From Thalassospira sp. MCCC 1A01428 (GTDB lineage: Bacteria; Pseudomonadota; Alphaproteobacteria; Rhodospirillales; Thalassospiraceae), in NCBI RefSeq assembly GCF_002115825.1, contig NZ_JFJZ01000039.1, forward strand, positions 1 through 44,960: 44,960 nucleotides of DNA, read 5' to 3'. Below, in pieces: positions 15,876-23,758 of the stretch. The stretch's first letter is position 1. Each line of letters begins with the position of its first letter. Made by a program: the position numbers and the translations under genes. The notes under the pieces were generated by a model that saw nothing but the letters and a program-made list of their open reading frames with translations, had not been told where the DNA came from and ran no database searches.

Positions 15876-16621
15876 TAGAAGGTGCGTCGCGCCCGGCAGA
15901 TCGCGAACGACTGCATTTAAGCGTGGCGGAAGACCTTGAAAATCGCATTCTGAGCGGCAGCCTGCCCATTGGGGACCGGCTGCCCTCGGAAAGTGCCATC
16001 GCGCGCGATTTCAATGTCAGCACCCGGTCGGTGCGCGAGGCCATGCAAATCCTTGAAACCAAGGGGCTGGTACGCCGTAAACATGGCGAGCGGGCCATGA
16101 TTGTCCGTGACGACGTAGCCGAATTTCTGGGCACCCTGGCAACAACCGTACGGCAGCTTTTTTCCACCAACCCGGACTACCTGGTTCAATTGATGGATGT
16201 GCGCCGCATGATCGAGGTTGAGGTGATCGGCGCACTGGTTGCGCGCGAAAACCCGATCACCCCGGAAATTGACGCGGCCATGAACAAGCTGCGCGAAACG
16301 GCAAAGGCCGGCGAATTTGGCAAATTCACCGATTGCGATGCCGCCTTTCACCGCGCCCTGGTTCAGTCTGCCGGCAATGATGTGATGGCCGTTCTTTACA
16401 ACAATCTGTACGGGCTGATTACCGATGTCATCCGTGTCACCAGCCGCGTGCCGGTCAAATCACTTGATGTTGCCTGTGCCGAACATGAACGCCTGTATGA
16501 GCTGATCAAAAACCGCAATGAAGCCACCGCGAAAGAAGCGATCGCTGCGCATATCAATAACAGCAGCGCCTATTTGCAGGTGGCCATCGCCAAGGCCCAA
16601 AACAAGGAAACCCAAGAATGA
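15869..16621 (+). CDS. FadR-subfamily GntR regulator
   Basis: A transcription factor of 250 residues. Residues about 12-75 are the winged helix, with LPSESAIARDFNVSTRSVRE and RRKHGERAMIV. The rest is an FCD domain with a D-x-x-FH segment (DAAFHRALVQSAGN) and a later EHERL histidine, positions that usually bind a metal and a carboxylate effector. It overlaps the SDR stop by seven bases and the RraA-like start by four, so it is co-transcribed with the pathway it probably controls. A candidate site is the palindrome at 11959-11971. Its layout is the usual single winged helix, in contrast to the regulator at 3998. Confidence 0.92.
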   Translation: MVIEGASRPADRERLHLSVAEDLENRILSGSLPIGDRLPSESAIARDFNVSTRSVREAMQILETKGLVRRKHGERAMIVRDDVAEFLGTLATTVRQLFSTNPDYLVQLMDVRRMIEVEVIGALVARENPITPEIDAAMNKLRETAKAGEFGKFTDCDAAFHRALVQSAGNDVMAVLYNNLYGLITDVIRVTSRVPVKSLDVACAEHERLYELIKNRNEATAKEAIAAHINNSSAYLQVAIAKAQNKETQE

Positions 16622-17286
16622 CCACCGATAAATTCGATTATTCCGATACCGACTGGGATGCCATTGAACGCCTGAAAAAATGGTATTCCGGCGACATTCA
16701 CGACAGTATGGAACATCTGGGCCTGTGGGGTTACCTTGGCGGTATTTCCCTGTTTGGCACCCTGGCACCGGGCGAAGTTGTGTGCGGGCCTGCGGTGACG
16801 GTTCTGTTTGAACCGTCCGACCGCAAAGGCGAACCGCAAGATGTGTATCACAACGCCATAGATAATGCGCCCAAGGGCGGCATCATGGTGGTGGATGCAT
16901 CCTGTGCCGATGGGTCCTGCACCGGCGAGCTGATGTCTACAGGGTCAAAAACACGGGGCCTGGCTGCCACCATCGTTAACGGCACGGTGCGCGATCTGGC
17001 ACAGGTGCGCGAACTGGGCTATCCGTTATTTGGCACCCACCCCAGCCCGGTTGGTGTAACCGGTAAAAAAGAACCCCGCCATTCGCAGGTCCCTGTAACC
17101 ATTTCGGGCGTTACCATTCGCCCCGGTGACGTTATTTTTGCCGATATTGACGGCGTTGTTGCACTGCCCAAGGAACATCTGGTCGCCATCGCTGATGCTG
17201 CCGATGATTTGGGCAAAAACGAACAATCCGCCCGCGACCGTCTGCTGACCGGTGAAAAACTGCAATCGGTCTGGCCTGCGGCCTGA
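16618..17286 (+). CDS. RraA-family protein, aldolase/decarboxylase-like
   Basis: A protein of 222 residues of the RraA/HMG aldolase fold. Conserved points are GDIHDSMEHLG near the start, GELMSTGSKTRG, then the NGTVRDL segment with the substrate-binding arginine and metal-binding aspartate of class II 4-hydroxy-4-methyl-2-oxoglutarate aldolases. HPSPVG and FADIDGVVALP follow. The catalytic-type GEL and R-D residues suggest an enzyme rather than an RNase E inhibitor like E. coli RraA. The likely reaction is retro-aldol cleavage or decarboxylation of an oxo-acid made by the SDR; the substrate is unknown. The start overlaps the regulator stop (ATGA). A bidirectional terminator follows. Confidence 0.87.
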   Translation: MTTDKFDYSDTDWDAIERLKKWYSGDIHDSMEHLGLWGYLGGISLFGTLAPGEVVCGPAVTVLFEPSDRKGEPQDVYHNAIDNAPKGGIMVVDASCADGSCTGELMSTGSKTRGLAATIVNGTVRDLAQVRELGYPLFGTHPSPVGVTGKKEPRHSQVPVTISGVTIRPGDVIFADIDGVVALPKEHLVAIADAADDLGKNEQSARDRLLTGEKLQSVWPAA

Positions 17287-17304
17287 TTATCCCGGCGGAA
17301 AAAC

Positions 17305-17340
17305 AAAAACGGGAAACAGCCCTTGCCGTTTCCCGTTTTT
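17305..17340. terminator. Bidirectional terminator between convergent operons
   Basis: AAAAACGGGAAAC (17305-17317, one base uncertain at the edge) pairs with GTTTCCCGTTTTT (17328-17340). It has A and T tracts on both sides, so it can stop the plus-strand RraA-like transcript and the minus-strand lyase transcript. Confidence 0.9.
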
Positions 17341-17367
17341 CTATTGTGCTATTCAAACACTGAAACG

Positions 17368-18261
17368 TCAGATCAACCCGAAACGCTGTGCCCGAACCAG
17401 CAGCCTTTCGGCGCGTTTGCGCATCGGGGCGTCAATCATGCGGCCCTTCAAAACCGCCGCGCCCTTGCCTTGTGCCGCCGCCGCCTCAAGAGTTGCCATC
17501 ACCTCGCGGGCATGGGCAATTTGCTCAACACTGGGGGAAAAAGCCTGATTTAAAACCGGCACCAGTGCCGGATGCACACAGGTCGATCCCTCAAAACCAA
17601 ACCGGGCAGCACGGCGCGCAATTTCCAGGGTCTTTTCAACATTGGAATAATCGGCCGCACTTTCCAGCAAACCATAAGGCACAAGCCCCGCCTTGCGTGC
17701 CGCAAATACCAGTTGCTGGCGCGGTAATAACAGGGTTTCCGGGTCTGGCTCCATACCGGCCTCGGTCGCGAAATCTTCGCTGCCCAACAGCAGGCCAACC
17801 GAACGCGACGACGCCGTGGCAATGTCACTGGCAGCAAAAAAACCGGCAGGGGCCTCGATCATGGGAATGAACTTGATGCTTCCTGGTGCAATCCCGCGCT
17901 CGACTTCGAGTTCATCAAGGGTTTCGGCCAGCAGGGCGATTTTATCGGGCCGGTCGGCCTTGGGCAGCAAAATGGCCTTTAAACCCGGCTGGACGATTTT
18001 TTCCAGATCGGGAATGGCCTGCCGCAGGCTGGCATTAATCCGAACCAATACATCGCTGGGGCCATCGGCCATCTCGGCAATGGCGTCGGCGCACAGGTTG
18101 CGGGCATTTTCCTTGTCTGTGTCGGGCACACTGTCTTCAAGGTCCAGCACCACACCGTCAGCACCGCGTTGCTGGGCCTTGCCGACAAATCGCGGATTAT
18201 TGGCGGGCACATACAGCAAGGACCGCCACGAACAAGGGGATTGATCCTGCAAAACCGTCAT
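17368..18261 (-). CDS. CitE-like CoA-ester lyase (HpcH/HpaI family)
   Basis: A cytoplasmic lyase of 297 residues that splits a beta-hydroxyacyl-CoA thioester into two parts, as malyl-CoA, citramalyl-CoA or citryl-CoA lyases do. RSLLYVPANNPRF is the family start. GVVLDLEDSVPDTDKENAR carries the aspartate and glutamate region, MIEAPAGFF holds the metal-binding glutamate, GSEDF the second acidic ligand, and GFEGSTCVHP stands in place of the more usual GFDGK-x-x-IHP. The start overlaps the CoA-transferase stop (ATGA), so the two products act in sequence: transfer CoA, then cleave. The absence of a hydratase suggests that the imported substrate already bears the hydroxyl group. The exact substrate is open. 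Confidence 0.9.
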   Translation of the reverse strand: MTVLQDQSPCSWRSLLYVPANNPRFVGKAQQRGADGVVLDLEDSVPDTDKENARNLCADAIAEMADGPSDVLVRINASLRQAIPDLEKIVQPGLKAILLPKADRPDKIALLAETLDELEVERGIAPGSIKFIPMIEAPAGFFAASDIATASSRSVGLLLGSEDFATEAGMEPDPETLLLPRQQLVFAARKAGLVPYGLLESAADYSNVEKTLEIARRAARFGFEGSTCVHPALVPVLNQAFSPSVEQIAHAREVMATLEAAAAQGKGAAVLKGRMIDAPMRKRAERLLVRAQRFGLI

Positions 18262-19505
18262 TTATCCGTACTCCGGCTAACCAGACCACTGTCAAAGGCG
18301 GCTTTAACCCGCTCATCATCATATCCAATATCGCGCAGGATCTGTTCGCTATGCTCGCCCAGTCGGGGGGCGGTAAAACGAATGGTGCCAGGGGTATCAG
18401 ACAAACGCGGAACCGGGCTGTGCATGGCGATTTCACCAAGGTCATCGTCAGGCACATCAACATAAACGCCACGCTCGATAAAATGGCGATCTTCGTGAAT
18501 ATCGACAATGTTATAAAGTGGTGATGCCGTTATTTCGGCGGCTTCAAATTTTTCCATCACTTCATCGCGGGTATATTGGCCGATCCAGTCGCCAACGATT
18601 TTATCAACCTCCGACCGATGAGCGACACGGGCCGCATTGGTGGCATAGCGGGGGTCGCTGTTCATATCGTCGCGGCCCATAAGGCGAAACAGGCGTTCCG
18701 CCATGCGCTGCATCGATCCTGAAAGGGCAACATACAACCCGTCTGCCGTTTGATAAACATTGCGCGGGCTGGATGTATTTGAGCCATTGCCAACCCGTGG
18801 CTTGGCCTTGCCCGTCAGGGCAAAATCCAGTGCCTCGGGGCCAAGGGTGGAAATAATCGGTTCCAGCAGCGAAAGGTCAATCACCTGCCCCTGCCCGGTA
18901 TCATCGCGCACCCGCAAGGCCGTCATAACCGAAAACGCCCCGTATAAACCGGCAATCATGTCGGCCAGGGCCAAGGGCGGCAATAACGGCCCGCCATCGG
19001 CCTCGCCATTGCGATGCGCAAAGCCCGACATCCCTTCGACAATCGTGCCAAAACCCGGACGCGGGCTGTAGGGTCCGGTCTGACCAAAACCTGACACCCG
19101 CAAAATCACCAATCCCGGGTGATCCTTGCGCAATTGATCAGGTGCCAGACCCATTTTCTCCATCGTGCCGGGGCGGAAATTTTCAATCAGCACATCGGCG
19201 CGGGCGATCAGACCGCGCAAGATATCAATCGCGCCATCCTTGCGAAAATCCAGGGCGATACTGCGTTTGTTACGCCCATACACCTTCCAGAAAGACGAAA
19301 CACCGGCATTTTGCCACGCCCGTAACGGATCGCCCGATGAAACCGGTTCAACCTTGATAACATCGGCACCAAAATCGGCCAATTGCAGCGAGGTCATATT
19401 TCCCGCCACAAGACGTGACAGGTCAACAACCACAAGCCCTTTCAAAGCACCGCTTTGTTCGGGGGTAAAGGCTGCCTTGCGCCAATGTGATGTGGGTGCA
19501 TCCAT
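18258..19505 (-). CDS. Class III CoA-transferase, CaiB/BaiF family
   Basis: A cytoplasmic CoA-transferase of 415 residues from the ATG at 19505, which has AAGGA upstream. An in-frame TTG at 19523 is a weaker alternative. GLVVVDLSRLVAGNMTSLQL is split around the family's N-terminal block, followed by ADFGADVIKVEP and GDPLR. The segment NKRSIALDF and the catalytic aspartate in LALADMIAGLYGA, around residue 165-175, are present. It activates an organic acid by moving CoA from a donor such as succinyl-CoA. With the CitE-like lyase downstream and TctCBA upstream, it should act on the imported carboxylate. Formyl-CoA, carnitine and malate/citramalate CoA-transferases are all relatives; the last fits the neighbour best. 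Confidence 0.92.
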   Translation of the reverse strand: MDAPTSHWRKAAFTPEQSGALKGLVVVDLSRLVAGNMTSLQLADFGADVIKVEPVSSGDPLRAWQNAGVSSFWKVYGRNKRSIALDFRKDGAIDILRGLIARADVLIENFRPGTMEKMGLAPDQLRKDHPGLVILRVSGFGQTGPYSPRPGFGTIVEGMSGFAHRNGEADGGPLLPPLALADMIAGLYGAFSVMTALRVRDDTGQGQVIDLSLLEPIISTLGPEALDFALTGKAKPRVGNGSNTSSPRNVYQTADGLYVALSGSMQRMAERLFRLMGRDDMNSDPRYATNAARVAHRSEVDKIVGDWIGQYTRDEVMEKFEAAEITASPLYNIVDIHEDRHFIERGVYVDVPDDDLGEIAMHSPVPRLSDTPGTIRFTAPRLGEHSEQILRDIGYDDERVKAAFDSGLVSRSTDK

Positions 19506-19559
19506 GAAAATTCGGTCCTTCAATTCTATATTTTTATTCTGAAAATTCAGTTTTACGGG

Positions 19560-19589
19560 GCCGCGACCAGACCAACGTCTGATCGCGGC
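19560..19589 (-). promoter_or_regulatory. Intergenic hairpin between TctA set 2 and the CoA-transferase
   Basis: A 13-bp stem with one G-T pair (19560-19572 with 19577-19589) and a four-base loop. No T run follows. It could act as an mRNA stabiliser or partial attenuator that separates transporter from enzyme expression. Confidence 0.5.
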
Positions 19590-19595
19590 ATAATG

Positions 19596-21101
19596 CTATT
19601 CGGTACCGACACGGCGGCGACGTAAAAACTGCTTGCTGATGATGCTGGCGCAGACCACCAGAACCATAAACACAACCAGCGTCAATGAAACCGGGCGGTT
19701 GACAAAGATACTCCATGACCCCTGAGCAAGCATGATCGATTGACGGAAATAGTTTTCCGCCAGCGGGGCCAAAACCACTGCCAGAATAAACGGGCCAGTC
19801 GGATAGTCGTTCTTACGCATCAAATAGCCGATAACGCCGAAGATCAGCGCAATCCAGATATTAAACGTGCCGTAATTCAGCGAAAACGCCCCGACAATGC
19901 ACAGCCCAACCACAATACTGGGCAAGTGCTTTTGCACCAGACGCAGCAGGTTCACAAATAACGGGATCAACAACACATTTGATGCCAGCAAAAAGAAGTT
20001 TGCCAAAATCAGACCGGCAATCATGGCCCAAACCACATCGCCAGACTGAATCATCAAAAGCGGGCCAGGCTGCAACCCGAACATGATCAACGCGCCCAGC
20101 ATAATAGCTGTTCCGCCGGACCCCGGAATGCCGAGCGTAATAAGCGGAATAAGCGATCCCGGAACAGCGGCATTGTTTGAGGCTTCGGGGCTGGCAAGAC
20201 CGGCAATCGCACCTTTGCCAAATGTTTCAGGCTTTTTTGACAATTTACGTTCCAGCGCATAAGCCAGAAATGTCGCAATTGTCGCGCCGGCGCCGGGCAG
20301 AATACCGATGAATGTTCCCAGAATTGATCCGCGTACTGTGGGGGCGGATGCTTCTTTGAGGTCTGCTTTGCCGGGAATATAATCGGAAAAACTGAAATTA
20401 GGTTTACCCAAATTCAGAACGATCTTGCGTTCAAGGTTATAAAAAACCTCGCCCAAACCATAAAGACCAATGATGATGGCAACGAAATCAATGCCTTCAA
20501 TTAATTCAGGCACAAACGCAAACCGGACATGACCGGAAATGTAATCGCTGCCAAAGGTGCTGACCAAAAAGCCAAAGCAGGTAACGATCAATGCCTTGAA
20601 AACATCAGCACCCGCTAACAGAACAATCGTGCTAAGGCCTACCAGCATCAGCATAAAATATTCCGGCGGCCCAAGGAAAATGGCATATTCCGCAACCACG
20701 GGTGCAAAGAAAACCAGCACGGCCAGGCCGAAAAATCCGCCAACAAACGAACTTATGGCCGAAATACCCAATGCCAGGCCCCCCTTGCCCTTGCGCATCA
20801 TCGGATACCCCTCAAGGGCCGTAATAATCGCGGGCGCATCGCCGGGCGTATTAATCAGGATCGACGTTATGCGGCCACCATACATGGTCCCCATGTAAAC
20901 ACCGGTCAAAAGGCACAGGCCCGATGCGTGGGGCATGCCAAATGTCAAAGGCAGCATCAGCGCGATACCCGCCGACGGGCCAAGGCCGGGCAAAGCACCG
21001 ATGACAGTCCCGATAATCCCGGCAAGGAAAATCAGAACAATATTATGAAAAGTCAGCACGGTTTCAAAGCCGCCGCTGAGACTGGCGAGAGTATCAAGCA
21101 T
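19596..21101 (-). CDS. Tripartite tricarboxylate transporter large subunit, TctA family (set 2)
   Basis: A membrane translocation subunit of 501 residues. The N-terminal GTVIGALPGLGPSAGIALML and the internal GTFIGILPGAGATIATFLAY show the duplicated G-x-x-P-G motifs of TctA. The region NTPGDAPAIITALEGYPM and the conserved ASPEASNNAAVPGSLIPL are also typical. TGGAA lies before the ATG. It follows the TctB gene by 36 bases. It is clearly a different paralogue from the one at 13507 and belongs to a separately regulated operon on the other strand. Confidence 0.95.
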   Translation of the reverse strand: MLDTLASLSGGFETVLTFHNIVLIFLAGIIGTVIGALPGLGPSAGIALMLPLTFGMPHASGLCLLTGVYMGTMYGGRITSILINTPGDAPAIITALEGYPMMRKGKGGLALGISAISSFVGGFFGLAVLVFFAPVVAEYAIFLGPPEYFMLMLVGLSTIVLLAGADVFKALIVTCFGFLVSTFGSDYISGHVRFAFVPELIEGIDFVAIIIGLYGLGEVFYNLERKIVLNLGKPNFSFSDYIPGKADLKEASAPTVRGSILGTFIGILPGAGATIATFLAYALERKLSKKPETFGKGAIAGLASPEASNNAAVPGSLIPLITLGIPGSGGTAIMLGALIMFGLQPGPLLMIQSGDVVWAMIAGLILANFFLLASNVLLIPLFVNLLRLVQKHLPSIVVGLCIVGAFSLNYGTFNIWIALIFGVIGYLMRKNDYPTGPFILAVVLAPLAENYFRQSIMLAQGSWSIFVNRPVSLTLVVFMVLVVCASIISKQFLRRRRVGTE

Positions 21102-21137
21102 GACTGTTTCCAGAACAGATGTTCAAGGGACGGGCGG

Positions 21138-21617
21138 TCAATGAAGGGGGATGCGCAACCAGACCGAAAAGATCAGGTAAATCGCTGCCAGCACAATCAG
21201 GCTGATCACAACAGATTTAAGCAACCCGTGCCCCGAAAACCGCCACGACAGAAGGACCAGCAAAAGACCGAGCGGGATCAGCACACCAATATACGACATG
21301 GCATAGATACTGATCGCAATTGCAATAATTGCGCCGCCAAGCATAAGAGCACCCAACGTTTCCACGCCGCCGTTTTCGCCCCCATCCCCGCCGTGTGCAG
21401 CGGTATCTTGCGGAGCAACAAAGCCACGTTTTGAACGCAACACTGCCCGAAAAGCGACAACACCAACCAATGCCAGCAAAGCAATGGAAATGTTAAGCGG
21501 AATAAAACCCGGACCAAACGTGGTGTCGGTTGAATAAGGCATGTCAAGGCTGCCCCAAAGGAGGCTGCCGGAAAATACCGACAGCCCGCCCAGAAGAATG
21601 ATCTCCGAAATTTTCAT
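21138..21617 (-). CDS. Tripartite tricarboxylate transporter small subunit, TctB family (set 2)
   Basis: A small membrane protein of 159 residues with about four hydrophobic segments. The segment DTTFGPGFIPLNISIALLALVG is represented by its family core TTFGPGFIP. A charged and glycine-rich loop (GGDGGENGG) lies near residue 77. CGGAG precedes the ATG. It lies between receptor and TctA genes in the usual C-B-A order. Confidence 0.9.
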   Translation of the reverse strand: MKISEIILLGGLSVFSGSLLWGSLDMPYSTDTTFGPGFIPLNISIALLALVGVVAFRAVLRSKRGFVAPQDTAAHGGDGGENGGVETLGALMLGGAIIAIAISIYAMSYIGVLIPLGLLLVLLSWRFSGHGLLKSVVISLIVLAAIYLIFSVWLRIPLH

Positions 21618-21644
21618 GGAGAACTCCGTTTCTTCGGAAGTTTC

Positions 21645-22604
21645 TTACTTGATGATGCCAAGGTTGGTCAGCGATGCTTTGTAAACATCGTTCATACCTT
21701 TAAGATATTCGGCAAATTCATCTGGTCCCAGAAAGTCAGGCACAACCGAGTTCGGCTGAATGTAATTTTCCTGCCATTCCTTGGTTTCACTCATCGCCTT
21801 GACCATTTTCAAAAGGTAGGCCTTTTCGGTATCACCAATGTCACCCGCGGCTACAACGCCGCGAAACAGGCTTAGATTGATGTCATAACCCTGTTCGATA
21901 AAGGTCGGAACATCGGGAAACAGTTCGACACGTTTTTCCGTGCTGATTGCAAGCGCGTTAAAGCGACCGGTTTTAATGAAATCGCCAACCGGGCCGGTAT
22001 TGGTAATGGTGAAATCAACCTGATTGCTCAGCAATGCTGAAACAACTTCGCCGTCACCCTGAAACGGAATGTAATTCAGTTTTTTGCCAAGGGCTTCGGC
22101 CAGTTTGATGGTAACGATGTTTTCGATTGTTCCGGTGCCCGTACCACCCACATTCAAAACCTTGTCGGCTTTTGCAATATCGTCAAGCGTCTTGTAGGGG
22201 CCAGATGCGTTAACAACCAGTAATTCCGGATCAACACCAAGGCGGGCAATCGGGGTGAAATTGGTATAATCAAGCCCGATATTCGAGGTCAGCGGCGTCG
22301 TAATGAACGAAGAAGTCGCCGAGATCAGAAAATGCCCGTCACCCTTATGCGAATTTAAATATCCAAGGGCCACAGCAGAACTGCCACCGGGTTTGTTGAC
22401 CACATTAATCGGAACTTCCGACAAATCGTTATTCTGGATGATCTTTGCCATGGCACGCAACATGGTGTCGTGCCCGCCGCCAGGGCCATAACCCGCCACA
22501 AATTCAATACCGCGTGATGGAAAATCATCTGCCTGTGCAACCCCGGCGAATGACAGGGCAACAGCCCCGGCCAGTGCACCTTTTATCAATTTCGTGAAAG
22601 TCAT
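21645..22604 (-). CDS. Tripartite tricarboxylate transporter receptor, TctC family (set 2)
   Basis: A periplasmic receptor of 319 residues. The start at 22604 follows a strong GGGAGGAAG; an upstream in-frame ATG at 22640 would place 12 basic residues before the signal peptide. Residues 1 to about 25 form a signal peptide ending VAQA. FPSRGIEFVAGYGPGGGHD and NKPGGSSAVALGYLNSHKGDGH, shortened here as NKPGGSSAVALGYL, are TctC landmarks. VGGTGTGTIENIV and FTITNTGPVGDF are further matches. It binds the carboxylate that is later processed by the CoA-transferase and lyase encoded downstream. The ligand is unknown. Confidence 0.93.
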   Translation of the reverse strand: MTFTKLIKGALAGAVALSFAGVAQADDFPSRGIEFVAGYGPGGGHDTMLRAMAKIIQNNDLSEVPINVVNKPGGSSAVALGYLNSHKGDGHFLISATSSFITTPLTSNIGLDYTNFTPIARLGVDPELLVVNASGPYKTLDDIAKADKVLNVGGTGTGTIENIVTIKLAEALGKKLNYIPFQGDGEVVSALLSNQVDFTITNTGPVGDFIKTGRFNALAISTEKRVELFPDVPTFIEQGYDINLSLFRGVVAAGDIGDTEKAYLLKMVKAMSETKEWQENYIQPNSVVPDFLGPDEFAEYLKGMNDVYKASLTNLGIIK

Positions 22605-22630
22605 CTTCTTCCTCCCAATGTTTTTAAATC

Positions 22631-22669
22631 GCAATTTCATGTCCTGTTTTCCCGAAGAATGGAAATTGC
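22631..22669. promoter_or_regulatory. Inverted repeat upstream of the TctC set 2 gene
   Basis: GCAATTTC (22631-22638) and GAAATTGC (22662-22669) are separated by 23 bases in the 92-base gap between the IclR gene and the receptor gene. It may be an operator or an mRNA hairpin. No resemblance to the paired sites upstream of the IclR gene is seen. Confidence 0.3.
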
Positions 22670-22696
22670 ATCGACCTGGCGTCGGAAAACCTGTTT

Positions 22697-23449
22697 TTAT
22701 CGGTTTTCGCGACGTATTTCCGACAGCGCGGCCGAAGCCTGTTGCCCTGCCTTGATAACGACAGACAGAATTTCATCCTGCCGTGCCGCAATTCTTTCGC
22801 GCGGCCCTGCTATGTTCAGCGCCGCAACCATATTTCCGTTCCGGTCAAAAATGGGTGCCGCAATGCCAGCCGCCCCTTCGACCCGTCCCTGCAGATTCAA
22901 TGAATAACCGTCGGTCCGTACCGTTTTGATCTGTGCAGTCAGTTCGTTGATGTCGACATCATCACGTTCGCGGGCCAAGTCGGCGCAATAGGCATTTAAT
23001 GCGGCGTCGGTTAACCCCGCCAGCAACACCTGCCCGGTGGCAACATGTGCGGCAATACGCGCCACCGAAATGTCGCGATCATAGCGAATTTCGCGCGCTG
23101 GCAGCACCTTGTTGAGGTACCGCACCTGCTGCGCATCATCAAAAACGCCAATAAATCCGGTTTCATCGGTCAGACTGACTGCTTCGCGCAAGCTGGCATC
23201 GACAAGTCGCAAAACCGTGCCCCAGGCACGGCTGTCGGCACTTGCCTCTCCCGGCAATCGGCGAATGTGGTAAAGGCCCGCCTCATCACGGCGCACATAT
23301 CCAGTTTCCACCAATGTACGTAACAACATCAGCGCACTGCTTTTGGGCAAAGACAGATTGGCAACAACGTCCGTAAGAGTTCGTCCGGCGGGCTGGCGTG
23401 CCAGCCATTCGATCACTTCAAGAATACGTTCTGCGCCACGACCACTCAT
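22697..23449 (-). CDS. IclR-family transcriptional regulator
   Basis: A regulator of 250 residues. The N-terminal 65 residues form a winged helix (RILEVIEWLARQPAGRTLTD, then NLSLPKSSALMLLRTLVETGYV). The remainder is the IclR effector domain with RYLNKVLPAREIRYD, HVATGQVLLAGL and GAAGIAAPIFDRNGNMVAALNI, the last split here from its GRVE lead. GGAGGAAAG precedes the ATG. It lies directly upstream of the second TctCBA operon on the same strand and probably senses the imported acid or its CoA ester. Two tandem GTTCA-N6-TGAAC palindromes about 30-50 bases upstream of its start suggest autoregulation. Confidence 0.93.
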   Translation of the reverse strand: MSGRGAERILEVIEWLARQPAGRTLTDVVANLSLPKSSALMLLRTLVETGYVRRDEAGLYHIRRLPGEASADSRAWGTVLRLVDASLREAVSLTDETGFIGVFDDAQQVRYLNKVLPAREIRYDRDISVARIAAHVATGQVLLAGLTDAALNAYCADLARERDDVDINELTAQIKTVRTDGYSLNLQGRVEGAAGIAAPIFDRNGNMVAALNIAGPRERIAARQDEILSVVIKAGQQASAALSEIRRENR

Positions 23450-23470
23450 CTTTCCTCCGGTATTTTCTAA

Positions 23471-23505
23471 AGTTCAGCATTTTGAACTTGTTCATTATTA
23501 TGAAC
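23471..23505. promoter_or_regulatory. Tandem palindromic operators for the IclR regulator
   Basis: AGTTCA-N6-TGAACT (23471-23488) and GTTCA-N6-TGAAC (23490-23505) share the same arms and spacing. Their centres are 18 bases apart. A third, looser repeat ACAGTT-N10-AACTGT spans 23513-23534. They lie 22 bases or more upstream of the IclR start, so autoregulation is likely. The rest of the 306-base gap holds the LacI operator at 23700 and no gene. Confidence 0.65.
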
Positions 23506-23699
23506 TAATGCTACAGTTCTGACTGATAAACTGTCAAGAAAAACCTCGTCCCTGGCGGGGCGCTTTCCCTTGTGTGGGATTCGCAAAATTTGAAATTGTT
23601 GTTTTTCAAATGCTTATAAATCTTCTCGCACCTGCGGAATAATTTCCCCTAACCTTGCCACAATTTCTTCTCGACTCTTTTTAAAGACTCGACTAGCGT

Positions 23700-23719
23700 T
23701 TGGTTAATCGATTAATCAA
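23700..23719. promoter_or_regulatory. LacI-type operator
   Basis: TTGGTTAATC at the left and GATTAATCAA at the right form a 20-bp palindrome with one mismatched pair and the central CG typical of LacI-family sites. It lies 40 bases upstream of the LacI gene start, so the regulator probably controls itself and the operon behind it. Confidence 0.7.
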
Positions 23720-23758
23720 TTCCGTAATCATCGCCAAACGCTTCTGCACAGGTATTTG

